Below, in pieces: positions 6,961 to 15,910 of a DNA stretch of 55,393 nt. The position numbers and the translations under genes are program-made. This DNA is from Candidatus Gemmiger faecavium (GTDB lineage Bacteria > Bacillota > Clostridia > Oscillospirales > Ruminococcaceae). Where the stretch lies: assembly GCA_019114415.1 (NCBI GenBank), contig DXFO01000062.1, positions 1 through 55,393 of the forward strand. The letters run 5' to 3'. The notes under the pieces were generated by a model. The model was given only the letters and a program-made list of their open reading frames with translations. It did no database searches and was not told the DNA's origin. Every line of letters begins with the position of its first letter. The stretch's first letter is position 1.

Positions 6961-8838
6961 ATGCAGCAGAATCCGCAGGATCAAAACCGGCCGGCTGATG
7001 TGGCCGCACCGGACAGTGTCGGGGGAATGGCCAAACGCCTGATGGACCCGGCCCATCTCAAGAACCTGGCAGGCCGCAGCGTACGCACGCTGCGGGAGCA
7101 GGGCCTGGAACAGCTCTGGCGGGATGTGGTGTTCCGCGTGGGGCTGGCCTTTCACCATGACGGCTGGCGTCACCGGGCAGACATCCCCCTGCGCCGCACC
7201 CTCCGCGCCCAGCGCGCCGAAAATTTGCAGGGGCCCTGCATTTCGGTGGTGGTGCCGGTGTACAACACGCCCGTGCGCTTTTTCCGCCAGATGGTGCAGA
7301 GCGTCCAGCGCCAGACCTACCGCAACTGGCAGCTGGTGCTGATGGACGCCTCCGACGCCGAACACCCCCAGCCGGGGCAGCTGGCCCGACGGCTTGCCCA
7401 AAAGGACAGCCGCATCGTCTATCGCACCATCGAAAATGCCGGCATCGCCGCCAACACTACGGCGGGCTTTGCGGCGGCGACGGGGGAGGCGGTGGCCCTT
7501 TTGGACCACGACGATCTGCTCTATCCCAACGCCCTGTATGAGTGTGCCAAGGCTCTGAACGGCGGGGCGGACTTCGTCTATTCCGACGAGATCGTCCAGT
7601 CGGCGGACCTGAAAAAGCTGGGCGGCTACCATTTTAAGCCGGACTTTGCCCCCGACTATCTGCGGGGCTGCAATTACATCACCCACCTGGCCGTCTTTAC
7701 CCGTTCGCTGCTGGACGCGGTGGGCGCGGCCGAGTACAGCGAGTTTGACGGCGCCCAGGATCACGAGCTGTTCCTGCGCCTGACCGAGCGTGCCAGAAAG
7801 ATCGTGCACATCAAGCAGGTCCTGTATATCTGGCGGGGTCATGCCGGATCCACCGCCGCCGGTATGGAGGCCAAACCCTACGCCCTGGAAGCCGGCGTCC
7901 GCGCCGTGGATGCCCAGCTGGCAAGGCTGGGCATGCGGGGCAAGGCCATGCAGGCCCCCGGTGCGCCGGGTGCCTTCCAGGTGCGGTACGAGCTGACCGG
8001 CCGCCCGCTGGTCAGCGTGCTCATCCCCAACAAGGACCACGTTGAGGATCTGGACCGCTGCCTGCGCAGCCTGTACAAAAACGCCGGATACGATAATTTT
8101 GAAGTCCTGGTCATTGAGAACAACTCCACCGACCCGGCGACCTTTGCCTACTATGACCGCATCGTGGCCGACCCGGCCATGCCCCGGTGCAAGGTGGTGC
8201 GCTATCACGGCGGGTTCAACTTCTCGGCCATCAATAACTTTGGTGCCCGGTATGCCAGCGGCGAGTATCTGCTGCTGCTGAACAACGACATTGAGATCCT
8301 GTCCCCCGACTTTGTGCGGGAACTGCTCAGCTATGCCCAGCGGGCCGATGTGGGCGCGGTGGGCGCCAAGCTCTACTATCCCGACGACACCATCCAGCAC
8401 GCGGGCGTGCTCATGGGTATCAACGGCAGCGCGGGCCACAGCCACAAGAGCTATCCCCGCAAAGCTGTGGGCGATCTGTACCGCCTGGTCACCACCCAGA
8501 ACTATATGGCGGTCACCGGTGCCTGCCTGATGACCCGGGCCTCCCTCTACCGCCAGATGGGCGGACTGGATGAGAAGGATTTTGCCGTGGCCTACAATGA
8601 TGTGGACTACTGCCTCAAGTTGTGGAAGCGCGGGCTTTTGAATGTCTACACCCCCCGGGCCGAGGCCTACCACTATGAAAGCAAGAGCCGGGGACTGGAC
8701 ACCACCGGCGAGAATGCCCGCCGCTATGAGCGGGAGAAGGCGGCCTTCTACAACAAGTACCGCCAGTGGATCGACAACTACGATCCGTATTATAATCCGC
8801 ATTTCAACAATTTGTATGAAAATTTTGGCCTGAAATAA
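6961..8838 (+). CDS. Double-domain GT2 glycosyltransferase
   Basis: A 625-residue cytoplasmic enzyme with two GT-A domains in tandem. Domain 1 starts at ISVVVPVYN (94-102) and has DHDD near 181, the metal and sugar-nucleotide motif. Domain 2 starts at PLVSVLIPNKDH (near 348), with LLLLNNDIEIL near 436 and the acceptor-side segment AYNDVDYCLKLWKRG. Such proteins add sugars to O-antigen or rhamnan-like chains. AGGAG lies 5 nt before the ATG. A paralogue of the same design lies two genes downstream. The sugar donor and linkage cannot be read from sequence; dTDP-rhamnose is a fair guess because rfbC is in the operon. Confidence 0.88.
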   Translation: MQQNPQDQNRPADVAAPDSVGGMAKRLMDPAHLKNLAGRSVRTLREQGLEQLWRDVVFRVGLAFHHDGWRHRADIPLRRTLRAQRAENLQGPCISVVVPVYNTPVRFFRQMVQSVQRQTYRNWQLVLMDASDAEHPQPGQLARRLAQKDSRIVYRTIENAGIAANTTAGFAAATGEAVALLDHDDLLYPNALYECAKALNGGADFVYSDEIVQSADLKKLGGYHFKPDFAPDYLRGCNYITHLAVFTRSLLDAVGAAEYSEFDGAQDHELFLRLTERARKIVHIKQVLYIWRGHAGSTAAGMEAKPYALEAGVRAVDAQLARLGMRGKAMQAPGAPGAFQVRYELTGRPLVSVLIPNKDHVEDLDRCLRSLYKNAGYDNFEVLVIENNSTDPATFAYYDRIVADPAMPRCKVVRYHGGFNFSAINNFGARYASGEYLLLLNNDIEILSPDFVRELLSYAQRADVGAVGAKLYYPDDTIQHAGVLMGINGSAGHSHKSYPRKAVGDLYRLVTTQNYMAVTGACLMTRASLYRQMGGLDEKDFAVAYNDVDYCLKLWKRGLLNVYTPRAEAYHYESKSRGLDTTGENARRYEREKAAFYNKYRQWIDNYDPYYNPHFNNLYENFGLK

Positions 8839-8883
8839 GCCGATGCACCGACAAACCTGCTCCGTGTAAAGGAGGATATGGTC

Positions 8884-9696
8884 ATGCCGCAATACGATGC
8901 TCCCCATAGTCGGATGCCTGCCGAAAAGGTGCAGGAACTGTTCCGCTATGCCTGGGCGGCTTTCCGCAGTCAGTTTGCCACGCTGGCACTGATGGGCATG
9001 GGGATTGGCGTCCTCAATCAGACGATCGATCTGATGCCCACCGCCCTGCGCATTGCCGCCGGCTTTGTGCTGTCTCCCGTTCTGGTGCTGGGCTTTTACC
9101 GGGCATGCCTGGAAGCCCTGTGCGGCAAAAAGCCCCGCTGGGGAATGATGCTGTGCGGCGTGAAGAACCTGCACACCCTGGGCAATGCTCTGCTGATGGG
9201 GCTGCCCGCGGCACTTCTGGATGTGCTGCTGATCCTCTGCAATGTGGGGGCCTCGGGACTGTATATGGCTGCCGCCCAGAACTCCAATACCATGCTGCTG
9301 AGCGTTTCGGTGCTGATCGCCCGGGTGGCGGTGCAGCTGTGGTACCTCTACCGGTTCAGCCTGCTGGAATACACCTGGCTCACCGGCCGGGCCGGGAGCC
9401 TGCGTCCGGCGGTAGATATGACCATGAAAAAGACCCGGGGGACCCTGGGTTACGCAGTGCGGTTTGCCATCGGGCTGCTGTTGTGCTACCTGCCGGTGCT
9501 CGCGGTGGGCGGGACGGCAGGCAACCTGATTGTCCGGGCCGGAGTGGATACCACGGCCGCGCTGTCGGCGGGGGTGGCGGTGAATATCCTGCTGGATGCC
9601 GTCACGCCGTTCTTTGTGATGGCCAGGCTGACCTTTGCCGCCAGCTATTTTGACACGATCAAACGGGAATTTTCTTCCACAGAGGGATTGGTATGA
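8884..9696 (+). CDS. Integral membrane protein, DUF975-like
   Basis: A 270-residue protein with about six hydrophobic segments. I chose the ATG at 8884 because AGGAGG is 8 nt upstream; the ATG at 8878 is only 2 nt from it. The layout resembles DUF975 membrane proteins: a short N-terminal helix (PAEKVQELFRYAWAAFRSQF), membrane pairs, a FSLLEYTWL segment and the amphipathic SLRPAVDMTMKKTRGTL. This is by general pattern only. It lies between two paralogous glycosyltransferases, and its stop overlaps the next start (ATGA at 9693). A role in the same polysaccharide pathway, such as holding the glycosyltransferases at the membrane, is inference. Confidence 0.7.
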   Translation: MPQYDAPHSRMPAEKVQELFRYAWAAFRSQFATLALMGMGIGVLNQTIDLMPTALRIAAGFVLSPVLVLGFYRACLEALCGKKPRWGMMLCGVKNLHTLGNALLMGLPAALLDVLLILCNVGASGLYMAAAQNSNTMLLSVSVLIARVAVQLWYLYRFSLLEYTWLTGRAGSLRPAVDMTMKKTRGTLGYAVRFAIGLLLCYLPVLAVGGTAGNLIVRAGVDTTAALSAGVAVNILLDAVTPFFVMARLTFAASYFDTIKREFSSTEGLV

Positions 9697-11555
9697 ACCT
9701 GAAGCTCAAACGTATGCGGGAACTGATGGGTTACGCCCGCACCCTGACCAGGGAACAGGGGGCAGGCGCCATGCTGCAGCGGGCAGCGGGCTTTGCTGCC
9801 CGGCGGCTGCTGCCCCACCGGGGACGGTATCTGCCCTCCAAAAAGGCGCTGGCCGCCCAGCGGGAGGAGGATACCTCGGCCTTTCCCGTGATCTGCATCC
9901 TGACGCCGCTGTACAATACGCCGCCCAAGTATCTGGAGTGGTTCCTGGACAGTGTGCAGGGCCAGACCTGCGGCAGCTGGCAGCTCTGCCTGGCCGATGC
10001 CTCCGATGACGCCCATGCCTATGTGGGGGAGACCGTCCGCCGCCGTGCCGGGACCGATCCCCGCATCCGCTACTGCAAAATTGAAAACGCCGGCATTGCG
10101 GCCAACACCAACGCCGCCGCCGGGCTGGCCGACGGGCCTTACCTGGCCCTGGCCGACCACGACGACGAGCTGGCCCCCCATGCCGTCTACGCCATGGGCC
10201 GGGCTATCCTGGACGGGGAGGCAAAGGGGGCAAGACCCCGCTTCCTGTACAGCGACGAAGCCCTGTTCCGCCGCACGCCCAAAGACGCTCACGTGGGCCA
10301 CTTCAAGCCGGACTATGCCCCGGAGTACCTCATGGCCTGCAACTATATCTGCCATCTGGCGGTGTTTGAAAAGTCCCTGTTTGAGGCGGTGGGCGGGGAA
10401 CGCCCCGCCTGCGACGGCGCCCAGGACCATGACCTTTTCCTGCGCATGATCGACGAGATGCAGCGCACCGACCCCGCCGCTGCACCGGTGCACCTGCCCC
10501 AGGTGCTTTATTACTGGCGGGTACACGCGGCGTCCACCAGCGGCGGTACCGGGGCCAAACCCTATGTGGTGCAGGCGGCCCAAAAGGCGGTGAGCGACCA
10601 TCTGGCCGCCACCGGCCGCAAAGGCGAAGTGGAGGAAGGCAAGTTCTCGGGGCTTTGCCATGTGCGCTGGCAGCTGCCCGACCCGCAGCCCCTGGTCAGC
10701 ATCCTGATTCCCAACAAGGACCACACCGACGACCTGGAAAAATGCCTGCACAGCCTGTATGCCCGGACCAACTACGACCGGTTCGAGGTCATCGTCATTG
10801 AGAACAACTCCACCGAGCAGAAAACCCGGGACTATTACAAGACGCTGCCCCAGCGGTATGAGGACTGCCGTGTGGTGGAGTATCAGGGCGGTTTCAACTT
10901 CTCGGCCATCAACAACTTCGGACGCAAGGCGGCAAAAGGCGACTTCCTTCTGCTGCTGAACAACGATGTGGAGATCCTCAGCCACGACTGGCTGGGGGAG
11001 ATGGTGGCCGAAGCCAGCCAGCCCGGCGTGGCGGCCTGCGGGGCCATGCTCTACTATCCCGACGACACCATCCAGCATGCGGGCGTCATCACCGGGTTGG
11101 GAGGCTACGCGGGCCACAGCCACAAGTACCATCGCCGGGACGCCAGCGGATATATGTTCCGCCTGGCCACCGTGCAGGACTACTCCGCCGTGACGGCCGC
11201 CTGCCTGCTGGTCCGGGCCGAGGTCTATGACGCGCTGAATGGCCTGGATGAGGAATTCACCGTGGCTTTCAATGACGTGGACTTCTGCCTGCGCATCCGG
11301 GAAGCAGGGTGGCGCATCGTCTGGACACCCTACGCCGAGCTCTACCACTATGAGAGCAAGAGCCGCGGCTCCGACGAAGTGGACCCCGTCAAGAAAGCCC
11401 GCTTCGACGCCGAGCGCACCCGCCTGTATGCCCGCCATGGCCGGGAGAACATCCTCCGTGACCCGTACTATAACCCGTCCCTCTCTCTGGATTACGAGGA
11501 TTTCCGGGAAAGCGCCGACCTGCGCAACCTGAAAAACGCCGGGATGAAGCTGTGA
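9693..11555 (+). CDS. Double-domain GT2 glycosyltransferase (paralogue)
   Basis: A 620-residue paralogue of the enzyme at 6961-8838, visibly similar along its whole length. Domain 1 begins at VICILTPLYNT (near 65) with DHDDELAPH near 153. Domain 2 begins at PLVSILIPNKDH (near 332) with LLLLNNDVEIL near 420 and FNDVDFCLRI near 525. Identical short motifs such as YYPDDTIQHAGV and YHYESKSRG occur at matching positions in both. It starts inside the stop of the previous gene and is therefore translationally coupled. It is the last gene of the rfbC operon. Two such enzymes would fit a polymer with a multi-sugar repeat. Confidence 0.88.
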   Translation: MNLKLKRMRELMGYARTLTREQGAGAMLQRAAGFAARRLLPHRGRYLPSKKALAAQREEDTSAFPVICILTPLYNTPPKYLEWFLDSVQGQTCGSWQLCLADASDDAHAYVGETVRRRAGTDPRIRYCKIENAGIAANTNAAAGLADGPYLALADHDDELAPHAVYAMGRAILDGEAKGARPRFLYSDEALFRRTPKDAHVGHFKPDYAPEYLMACNYICHLAVFEKSLFEAVGGERPACDGAQDHDLFLRMIDEMQRTDPAAAPVHLPQVLYYWRVHAASTSGGTGAKPYVVQAAQKAVSDHLAATGRKGEVEEGKFSGLCHVRWQLPDPQPLVSILIPNKDHTDDLEKCLHSLYARTNYDRFEVIVIENNSTEQKTRDYYKTLPQRYEDCRVVEYQGGFNFSAINNFGRKAAKGDFLLLLNNDVEILSHDWLGEMVAEASQPGVAACGAMLYYPDDTIQHAGVITGLGGYAGHSHKYHRRDASGYMFRLATVQDYSAVTAACLLVRAEVYDALNGLDEEFTVAFNDVDFCLRIREAGWRIVWTPYAELYHYESKSRGSDEVDPVKKARFDAERTRLYARHGRENILRDPYYNPSLSLDYEDFRESADLRNLKNAGMKL

Positions 11556-11678
11556 AAGTCCCGCGCCCGGCGGTATGCCGGTAGATCGGGCCGTCCGCCG
11601 GTCTTTGCGGTTCTGGCAGAGCACCCGTGACCGGGCTTTCTCCGGACAGTTTCAGCCGGCAAGGCAAACACAACAAAC

Positions 11679-11726
11679 AACGCCGCCCGCGGCAGGGGAG
11701 TTCCCCCGCTGCGGGCGGCGTTTTGT
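11679..11726. terminator. Bidirectional terminator
   Basis: AACGCCGCCCGC.GCAG (from 11679) pairs with CTGC.GGGCGGCGTT (ending 11722). It is followed by TTTT on the plus strand and by a T-rich run on the minus strand. It serves the convergent GT2 and sugar-kinase genes. The rest of 11556-11753 shows no gene. Confidence 0.9.
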
Positions 11727-11753
11727 CTGGATGAACGGCGGATGAACGGGAAC

Positions 11754-12839
11754 TCAGCGCTTGATGTCGTAGTTCATGTTCATCAGCTCGCGGATGGAGT
11801 TGGCGTCGTCGGTGATGTTGGCGTCGCCGTGGATGGTGTGCTTGATGGCGCTGCTGGCCACCGCAAAGTTGATCATGTCCATGGGCTTGTAGTTGTTCAG
11901 CATGGCGTAGATCAGGCCGCTGGCAAAGGCGTCGCCGCCGCCCACGCGGTCCAGAATGTTGAAGGTGAACAGCTTGCTCTCGAAGGTGTGACCCTCATAC
12001 CACATGAAAGCCTTCAGGCTGTTTTCAGAGCCGGAATGGGCATACCGCACATGGCGGGCAATGCAGGTGAGGTTGGGATACCGCTCAATGAAATGCTGGA
12101 AAACCTCGTCCTCCTGCTCGTAACTGGGCTGCAGGGGAACGCCGTCCTTCCAGTCGCCCTTGGAGTGGTCGTTCTCGTCCTTCCACAGGTGGTAGGGCTC
12201 GATGCCGAACAGAACATTAACGTAAGGCAGGCACTGGGTGCAGTAATCCCGGGCTTCCTCCCAGCTCCACAGGGCGCTGCGGAAGTTGCCGTCAAAGCTG
12301 ATGGTCAGACCCTTGGCCTGGGCAACTTTCAGACAGTCGGTGATGAGCTGACGGCAGTTGGGGCCCAGCGCCGGGGTGATGCCGCTCAGGTGCAGCCAGT
12401 CGTAGCCGTCCAGCAGGGCATCCAGATCCACGGTGGAGTAATCATACTCGGTGAAGGCGCTGTGCTGGCGGTCGTAGGTGACCTTGCTGGCACGGATGCC
12501 GTAGCCGGTCTCCAGATAATAAGTGCCCAGACGATGGGTGGGGGTCTCCTCCGGGGTGGAGAGGATCATGGGCGTGCAGTGCACATCGTTGGAGCGCAGC
12601 CACCGCACCGCGCTCTTGCCCAGGCTGTTGTTGGGGACTACGCTGAAAAAGGTGCTGTCGATGCCCAGGTTTGCCAGGGCCAGGGCGATGTTTGCCTCGC
12701 TGCCGCCGTAGCTGGCCTCGAAATTGCTGGCCATGCGGATCTTTTCGTAGTTCGGCGGGGTAAGGCGGAGCATGATCTCGCCGATGGTGATGAACTTTTT
12801 GGAACTGTTGCCTCGCAGCAGGGGATTGTAGTGCTCCAT
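11754..12839 (-). CDS. kdgK: PfkB-family sugar kinase, KDG-kinase-like
   Basis: A 361-residue ribokinase-fold kinase. The ATG at 12839 follows AGGAGGACATTTG; the TTG one codon earlier is less likely. Signatures are YGGSEANIALALANLG near residue 44 (sugar-binding side) and DRVGGGDAFASGLIY near residue 303, the PfkB motif 2 with catalytic Asp in GGGDAF. The GEIMLRLTPP start is typical of 2-keto-3-deoxygluconate kinases, which make KDPG from KDG. No KDPG aldolase or uronate gene is nearby, so the substrate is only inferred. It has its own promoter and is probably a single-gene unit. Confidence 0.82.
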   Translation of the reverse strand: MEHYNPLLRGNSSKKFITIGEIMLRLTPPNYEKIRMASNFEASYGGSEANIALALANLGIDSTFFSVVPNNSLGKSAVRWLRSNDVHCTPMILSTPEETPTHRLGTYYLETGYGIRASKVTYDRQHSAFTEYDYSTVDLDALLDGYDWLHLSGITPALGPNCRQLITDCLKVAQAKGLTISFDGNFRSALWSWEEARDYCTQCLPYVNVLFGIEPYHLWKDENDHSKGDWKDGVPLQPSYEQEDEVFQHFIERYPNLTCIARHVRYAHSGSENSLKAFMWYEGHTFESKLFTFNILDRVGGGDAFASGLIYAMLNNYKPMDMINFAVASSAIKHTIHGDANITDDANSIRELMNMNYDIKR

Positions 12840-12941
12840 CAAATGTCCTCCTCAAATGTAGACCGAGACAGTGCGGCGGCACGGCAAAACGGGAATCGGA
12901 CAGGTGCCGCACGGTGTCCGGATGCTTGTTTATGCATCTTT

Positions 12942-12970
12942 ATTGTACCGTTTTTGCACTAATGTTTCAA
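12942..12970 (-). promoter_or_regulatory. Promoter of the sugar kinase gene
   Basis: On the minus strand, TTGAAA (12965-12970) and TACAAT (12942-12947) have a 17-bp spacer. The predicted leader is about 95 nt. Confidence 0.75.
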
Positions 12971-13007
12971 CCGGTGAGGCAAAAGTTTCATGATTGGAAG
13001 GAGGACG

Positions 13008-13050
13008 CAAAAAATCCCGCCGGAACTGCGGTTTGCAGCCCGAACGGGAT
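13008..13050 (-). terminator. Terminator after the DUF3169-type gene
   Basis: Read on the minus strand, ATCCCG and CTGC pair with GCAG and CGGGAT around a short loop. TTTTTGCG follows. It ends the XRE-membrane protein operon. Confidence 0.8.
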
Positions 13051-13055
13051 ACAGG

Positions 13056-13853
13056 TCATCCTTTTGCGGAGGAACTGCCAGAACGCTCCATTTTCAGGCA
13101 GGCGGCCAGGTAGGAGATCTGCCCCACACCCCAGGGGATCAGCGCGGCCAGCACCGGCAGCGGCCCGATGGGCAGATACAGGTTGACAAGCACCATGGCG
13201 ATCCAGACGACCATGGCAGTCCGGGAGGTCACAAGAAAACTGGAATAGGCGGCCTGGCCGATGCGCTGTCGCTCGGCCTCGTCACAGCTGGCCAGCCACT
13301 TTTTCTGGAACTTGAGATCGTAGACGCTGCCCTGCTTTTCGGGGTTGATGCGCCGGGTCAGGTCGACCACCCGCTGCTGGGAGAGCAGAACGAGGAAGGT
13401 GACCACCAGAAGCCCGACGATGGCCGCCAGCAGAGAAAGATAGTCCGCATAGCCCAGAGGAATCAGGGATACCACCACCGAGAAGGCTGCGAAGGCAAAA
13501 AACTGGGATGCCGTCGCCCAGAGGATGCTCCAGGACAGCAGATGTTCGGTGGACTCCAGCACATCCTCGTCCTCGCCATTCCAGGAGGCAAAGGCGGCCT
13601 TGGCCCGGCGGTAACAGACCACGCTGCCCGCCCAGAACAACAGGGCGCACAGCACGACCCAGGGCGAACAGGCCCCCAGAGCGACGCCCAGATGGCGGAT
13701 GACTTCATCCCGCGAGGGATTTTCCATGATCCAGGTGACAGCAGTGCCCAGCGCTCCGCCCGCAAACAGCGCGACAATGAGAATGGCCACAAATTTCGGC
13801 CAGTTTTGGCGGTTGTCCCGGGTGACCGGGTCCTGCGTGTTAGGTTGTTTCAT
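13056..13853 (-). CDS. Membrane protein, DUF3169-like
   Basis: A 265-residue membrane protein. I chose the ATG at 13853, 9 nt after AGGAGG; it overlaps the end of the XRE gene by 14 bp. Membrane segments occur near residues 22-45, 62-82, 113-135, 140-160 and two at 205-245. The central cytoplasmic region contains the conserved-looking RRINPEKQGSVYDLKFQKKW and ASCDEAERQRIGQAAY segments found in DUF3169 proteins. These are typically encoded next to a small XRE regulator, as here. Their function is not established; a role in sensing or resisting membrane stress is a guess from the pairing. Confidence 0.78.
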   Translation of the reverse strand: MKQPNTQDPVTRDNRQNWPKFVAILIVALFAGGALGTAVTWIMENPSRDEVIRHLGVALGACSPWVVLCALLFWAGSVVCYRRAKAAFASWNGEDEDVLESTEHLLSWSILWATASQFFAFAAFSVVVSLIPLGYADYLSLLAAIVGLLVVTFLVLLSQQRVVDLTRRINPEKQGSVYDLKFQKKWLASCDEAERQRIGQAAYSSFLVTSRTAMVVWIAMVLVNLYLPIGPLPVLAALIPWGVGQISYLAACLKMERSGSSSAKG

Positions 13854-14061
13854 CCGATGATTCCTCCTCATAGCGGAAAATATCCTCCACGGTTACGCCG
13901 CAGAGTTTGGCCAGCTTGAGCGCCAGCGTGACCGACGGGGAGTAATCTCCCCGTTCGATCTGGCTGATGGTCTGCCGCGAGACACCGGCCATGGCGCCCA
14001 TCTGCTGTTGGTTGACTCCCAGCCGGGCGCGGTGCTCCTTGAGACGATTGTACAGCGGCAT
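13840..14061 (-). CDS. Small XRE-family transcriptional regulator
   Basis: A 73-residue Cro/C1-type protein that is almost entirely the DNA-binding domain: LGVNQQQMGAMAGVSRQTISQIERG at residues 14-38 is the helix-turn-helix, followed by YSPSVTLALKLAKLCGVTVEDIF. AAAGGAGG lies upstream of the ATG at 14061. The open frame extends further upstream, but that region is the promoter with three operators. The gene is translated together with the membrane protein that overlaps its end. Regulators of this small type usually control their own operon, and the three palindromes at its promoter support this. Confidence 0.9.
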   Translation of the reverse strand: MPLYNRLKEHRARLGVNQQQMGAMAGVSRQTISQIERGDYSPSVTLALKLAKLCGVTVEDIFRYEEESSDETT

Positions 14062-14078
14062 CCGCACACCTCCTTTTG

Positions 14079-14150
14079 TGACAAGCAATTTTGTCAAAAT
14101 GACAATTTTTCTTGTCATTTGTATCTTAGCATTGACAAGGAAAGTTGTCA
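14079..14150. promoter_or_regulatory. Three copies of an 18-bp operator palindrome
   Basis: TGACAA-N6-TTGTCA occurs at 14079-14096, 14100-14117 and 14133-14150, with all 12 arm bases identical in each copy. Centres are 21 and 33 bp apart, close to two and three helical turns. One copy covers the -35 region, one lies just past the -10, and one is in the leader near the ribosome site. They are the likely binding sites of the XRE regulator. Confidence 0.85.
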
Positions 14151-14151
14151 A
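14123..14151 (-). promoter_or_regulatory. Promoter of the XRE-membrane protein operon
   Basis: On the minus strand, TTGACA (14146-14151) and TAAGAT (14123-14128) are separated by 17 bp. It is embedded among the three operators. Confidence 0.85.
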
Positions 14152-14157
14152 CACCTG

Positions 14158-14209
14158 AAAACAGAAACCCGCCGTACCCGGGCTCAAATTCACCGGGGAT
14201 ACGGCGGGT
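14158..14209 (-). terminator. Terminator after treC
   Basis: ACCCGCCGTA (14167-14176) pairs with TACGGCGGGT (14200-14209). On the minus strand TTTCTGTTTTC follows. Confidence 0.85.
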
Positions 14210-14244
14210 GCGTTGGTTTATGAGGAGGCTGCCCGCAAAACCGT

Positions 14245-15909
14245 TTACGCTTTGGGGGCGAAGCGGTAGACGACGGCCTCGTAGGGGCGCAGGGTCATGC
14301 AGGGGGCAAAGGGCTGTTCCGGCCAGTTGCCGATGAGCAGCCGGGCGTCCTGGCCTTCGGGGGCGGGCAGGGTGACCCGGGCAGGCGCGGCGTAGAAATT
14401 GCAGGCCACCACCAGGGTCTCGCCGCCCAGGGTGCGGGTGTAGGCGTAGACGTTGGGGTTGCCCGGCTCCACCGGAGCATAGAGCCCGGACTGAATGACC
14501 GGATACTCCTTGCGCAGTGCCACAAGGCGGCGGTAATAGTTCAGCACTGAGTCGGGATCGGCAGCCTCCGCGGCGGCGTTGATGGTCTCGGTGTTGGGAT
14601 TGACGGCCAGCCAGGGGGTGCCGGTGGTAAAGCCGCCCTGGGCGCTGCCGTCCCACTGCATGGGAGTGCGGCCGTTGTCCCGGGAGCGGGCGCCCAGGAT
14701 GGTGTAGATCTCCTTATCGGGCATTCCCTGGTCTTTGAGGATGCGGTAGCGGTTGGCGCTCTCCACGTCCTTGTACTGGCGGATGTCGGTGAAGTGGGCG
14801 TTGGTCATGCCCAGTTCCTCGCCCTGGTAGATGTAGGGGGTGCCCCGCAGCATATGGATGGCGGTGCCCAGCATTTTGGCGGAGACATCATGGTACTGCC
14901 CCTCGTCCCCGAAGCGGGAGACAATGCGGGGCTGGTCATGGTTGCACCAGAACACCGCGTTCCAGCCGTTGTGTGCCTGCATGCCCAGCTGCCATTTGTC
15001 CAGCAGGCCTTTCAGCTCTCCAAAGCGGTTGGGTTCCAGCTGCCATTTGTCGCCGTTTTTGTAGTCGGTTTTCAGGTGGTGGAAGCTGAACACCATGGAC
15101 AGCTCGCCCTCGGCGGGGTCGGTGTAGCGGACACAGTTTTCCAGGCTGGTGGAGGACATCTCGCCTACCGTCACCACGTCGGCGCATTTGCCGAAGCCCC
15201 GGGCATTGAGCAGCTTGAGGTATTCATGGATGCGGTGGCCGTCGGTATAAAAGCGGCGGCCGTCCCCGGCATTGTCGTCGGTATAGATGTCGGGCTTGGA
15301 GATCAGGTTGACCACGTCGAACCGGAAGGCCCGGACGCCCTTGTCCTCCCAGAAATGCAGGATGTCGAACAGCTCCTGCCGGACTTCGGGGTTCTCCCAG
15401 TTGAGGTCGGCCTGGGTGCGGTCAAAGAGATGCAGGTAGTATTTGCCGACCCGCTCCTCCCACTGCCAGGCGGAGCCGCCGAACTTGGACTCCCAGTTGG
15501 TGGGCGGCGTGCCGGGCACACCGTCCTTCCAGATGTAATAGTCCAGGTATTTCTGCTCCCCGGCCAGGGCCCGGCGGAACCATTCGTGGTCGGTGGAGGT
15601 GTGGTTGAACACCATATCCAGCATGATGCGGATGCCCCGCTTTTCCGCTTCGGCACACAGCGTCTCAAAATCCTGCATGGTGCCGTATTCGGGGTTGATG
15701 GCGCGGTAGTCTGCCACGTCATAGCCGTTGTCCCGCTGGGGGGAGGGGTAGATGGGGGTCAGCCACAGATAATCCACCCCCAGGTCGGCCAGGTAATCCA
15801 GGCGGCTGGTGATGCCGGGCAGATCGCCGATGCCGTCGCCGTTGGAATCCTGAAAGCTCTTGACATAGATCTGGTAGACGACCTTGCCGCCCAAATCCGT
15901 CTGGGTCAT
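14245..15909 (-). CDS. treC: Trehalose-6-phosphate hydrolase (GH13)
   Basis: A 554-residue cytoplasmic GH13 enzyme of normal TreC length. It splits trehalose 6-phosphate into glucose and glucose 6-phosphate. GH13 motifs are visible: DMVFNH (near 97), the nucleophile segment FRFDVVN (near 196), the acid segment VGEMS (near 249) and the NHDQPRI segment (near 319). AAAGGAG precedes the ATG, and treB ends one base before the start codon. The tre gene order makes phosphotrehalase more likely than oligo-1,6-glucosidase, which has similar motifs. It is the last gene of treR-treB-treC. Confidence 0.9.
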   Translation of the reverse strand: MTQTDLGGKVVYQIYVKSFQDSNGDGIGDLPGITSRLDYLADLGVDYLWLTPIYPSPQRDNGYDVADYRAINPEYGTMQDFETLCAEAEKRGIRIMLDMVFNHTSTDHEWFRRALAGEQKYLDYYIWKDGVPGTPPTNWESKFGGSAWQWEERVGKYYLHLFDRTQADLNWENPEVRQELFDILHFWEDKGVRAFRFDVVNLISKPDIYTDDNAGDGRRFYTDGHRIHEYLKLLNARGFGKCADVVTVGEMSSTSLENCVRYTDPAEGELSMVFSFHHLKTDYKNGDKWQLEPNRFGELKGLLDKWQLGMQAHNGWNAVFWCNHDQPRIVSRFGDEGQYHDVSAKMLGTAIHMLRGTPYIYQGEELGMTNAHFTDIRQYKDVESANRYRILKDQGMPDKEIYTILGARSRDNGRTPMQWDGSAQGGFTTGTPWLAVNPNTETINAAAEAADPDSVLNYYRRLVALRKEYPVIQSGLYAPVEPGNPNVYAYTRTLGGETLVVACNFYAAPARVTLPAPEGQDARLLIGNWPEQPFAPCMTLRPYEAVVYRFAPKA

Positions 15910-15910
15910 A

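Noticed and set aside
6484-9174. Long open frame (896 codons) on the minus strand opposite the exporter ATPase and first glycosyltransferase
   Set aside because: The plus-strand genes have clear family motifs and ribosome sites. In GC-rich coding DNA the opposite frame is often open; the translation is low-complexity (Gly/His/Gln/Val-rich) with no recognisable domain.
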